Assembly: GCA_014378195.1 (NCBI GenBank)
Contig: JACMOC010000053.1
Coordinates: forward strand, 1 to 63,969
DNA from: Oligoflexus sp.
GTDB taxonomy: Bacteria > Bdellovibrionota_B > Oligoflexia > Oligoflexales > Oligoflexaceae
Length of the DNA stretch: 63,969 bases
Reading direction: 5' to 3'
The position numbers and the translations under genes were made by a program. Below the pieces are notes generated by a model. That model made no database searches. It was not told the DNA's origin and was given only the letters and a program-made list of their open reading frames with translations. Position 1 is the stretch's first letter. Each line of letters starts with the position of its first letter. Positions 63,046 to 63,969 of this stretch are shown here, one piece after another.

Positions 63046-63129
63046 ATTCTCCTTTTTAGAAATCTTTGCCAAACCCTACGTAAACTACTGAAAATTCAAT
63101 ATTTTAATCGATTGTTTAGGAAAAATTAA

Positions 63130-63148
63130 GGTTCGTCCCCAGCGAACC
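63130..63148. repeat. Hairpin upstream of the carbohydrate-binding lipoprotein
   Basis: Inverted repeat ggttcg/cgaacc with a seven-base loop, 32 bp before the next ATG and not followed by T residues. It could be an operator or attenuator. Confidence 0.3.
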
Positions 63149-63180
63149 GATAGAAAAAGTGATGCCAACTGGGAGAATTT

Positions 63181-63969
63181 ATGTTTTTGCCGATCAGCCG
63201 CGTGAAAACCTCAGCATTCTTACTTGCCCTGCTCGTGACGGGCTGCGCTCAACCTCCCGAGGCCTATAGAGTTGGCTCCAGTGCCGCCGACGCCGAACCC
63301 CCGACTTCAAGTCGTGATTCCAATCCCGACTCAACAATCGAACCTGCATTTGACCCCATAACGGGCAAAGTCGTTATGCAACCCTCTCCAGCACCGGGCG
63401 CCGCCCCGAATTCATCCCGAGGAGTCAGTGCTCAATCGCCCGCAACCAGCCCAGGTGCGGGTGTAATTGCCCAATCACCGGCGAATGGAACTCCAACCCA
63501 ATCGGGAAGCACCCCGTACCCAGCCGGTCGTGGGGCGAATGTCCCTTGGACCGAATATCAAGCCGAAGATGGCAAAACCAACGCGATGGTCATCGGCCCG
63601 AACAGAACGCGCTATGACGCGAATCATATTGAAGCCGAGGCCATCGGCCGCAAAGCCGTTCGTCTGTCCAAAACTGGCGATTACGTATCCATCACAAGCC
63701 GAAAGCCAGCAAACTCCATTGTAGTTCGCTTGTCGATACCGGATGCTCCGACCGGCGGTGGGATCAATTCCACCATTGGCGTTTACGTCAACGGCACGCG
63801 CATCAGATCACTCCCTGTGACTTCACGATATTCCTGGGTCTACGGCGGCGAAGCTCTGAATACGCCCAACGATCCGGGCCAAGGCCAGGCGCATACATTT
63901 TTTGACGAGGCGCGGGCTCTCCTCGCGGAAATTCCTGCCGGTGCCGAAATCAAACTTCAAAAAGATGCT
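63181..63969 (+). CDS. Carbohydrate-binding-module lipoprotein, truncated by the right edge
   Basis: The frame starts with ATG at 63181 (GGGAG upstream) and runs off the right edge with no stop (263 codons visible). The signal peptide ends in lipobox VTGC (Cys22). A Pro/Ser-rich linker (about 28-118) is followed by the start of a family-6/35-type carbohydrate-binding module: YQAEDGKTN (from about residue 123), a later AVRLSKTGDYVSI and WVYGGEALN. Such modules often precede glucanase or factor-5/8-type domains. The catalytic part would lie outside the window. Confidence 0.7.
   Translation, partial: MFLPISRVKTSAFLLALLVTGCAQPPEAYRVGSSAADAEPPTSSRDSNPDSTIEPAFDPITGKVVMQPSPAPGAAPNSSRGVSAQSPATSPGAGVIAQSPANGTPTQSGSTPYPAGRGANVPWTEYQAEDGKTNAMVIGPNRTRYDANHIEAEAIGRKAVRLSKTGDYVSITSRKPANSIVVRLSIPDAPTGGGINSTIGVYVNGTRIRSLPVTSRYSWVYGGEALNTPNDPGQGQAHTFFDEARALLAEIPAGAEIKLQKDA

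Noticed and set aside
1..63969. CRISPR arrays, rRNA operons or replication origin.
   Set aside because: No regularly spaced direct repeats, no rRNA sequence and no DnaA-box cluster were recognised anywhere.

Overview
The window (about 64 kb) reads as the chromosome of a free-living Gram-negative bacterium. It carries many lipoproteins with clear lipoboxes, two OmpA-type envelope proteins, an AsmA-like protein, MotAB and a PilT-like ATPase. The mixture (adhesive PA14/Kelch/carbohydrate-binding lipoproteins, degenerate receiver proteins, TPR lipoproteins, PilT paralogue with an extension) suggests a predatory or deltaproteobacterial-type lineage such as Bdellovibrionota/Oligoflexia. That placement is inference: no rRNA or tRNA is visible to fix it.

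The most notable region is 408-7301 (minus strand), a tight six-gene operon. In transcription order it encodes a 53-residue protein, a 164-residue protein, a CheA-type histidine kinase, a photoactive yellow protein (PYP), a MIO-type aromatic amino acid ammonia-lyase (the tyrosine ammonia-lyase of the set) and a short 4-coumarate:CoA-ligase-like enzyme. Four junctions are ATGA overlaps or gaps of about 10 bp. The PYP keeps the chromophore-binding Cys69 and the Tyr42/Glu46 pair of the Halorhodospira protein, and the two enzymes are those needed to make p-coumaroyl-CoA, its chromophore precursor. The neighbour CheA with no receptor, CheW or CheY suggests a blue-light sensor that feeds a CheA kinase directly. 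Just upstream lies a decayed Tn3-family (Tn21-like) transposon end, with a 38-bp terminal inverted repeat and the broken C-terminus of the transposase.

7.9-33 kb holds metabolism and envelope genes: acyl-CoA dehydrogenase, PA14 lipoprotein, Pal-like lipoprotein, OmpA-family protein, DUF374 acyltransferase, beta-barrel protein, ABC1-like kinase, AMP nucleosidase, TrmH methyltransferase, Ndk, Tex, MTA phosphorylase, thioesterase, METTL25-like methyltransferase, AsmA-like protein and a 1446-residue Kelch lipoprotein. 33-42 kb has TerC, TrpRS, a DUF455/ATP-grasp-like fusion, a split YeeE/YedE sulfur transporter, and OxyR with convergent AhpF/AhpC. The ahpC promoter has two near-perfect OxyR half-site pairs.

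42.5-46.9 kb is a minus-strand signalling cluster: a receiver with a damaged acidic pocket, a double pseudo-receiver/TPR protein, an Hpt protein, and the remnant of a hybrid histidine kinase interrupted by an in-frame stop. 47-54.7 kb encodes an M17 aminopeptidase, a monofunctional peptidoglycan glycosyltransferase, a DAO-type oxidoreductase, a PilT-like ATPase with a duplicated N-domain, and a fused homocysteine methyltransferase/MTHFR. 54.8-64 kb holds a minus-strand operon (pseudo-receiver/PilZ-like membrane protein, large TPR protein, TPR lipoprotein) divergent from motA-motB, then a lipoprotein and a truncated carbohydrate-binding lipoprotein at the right edge.
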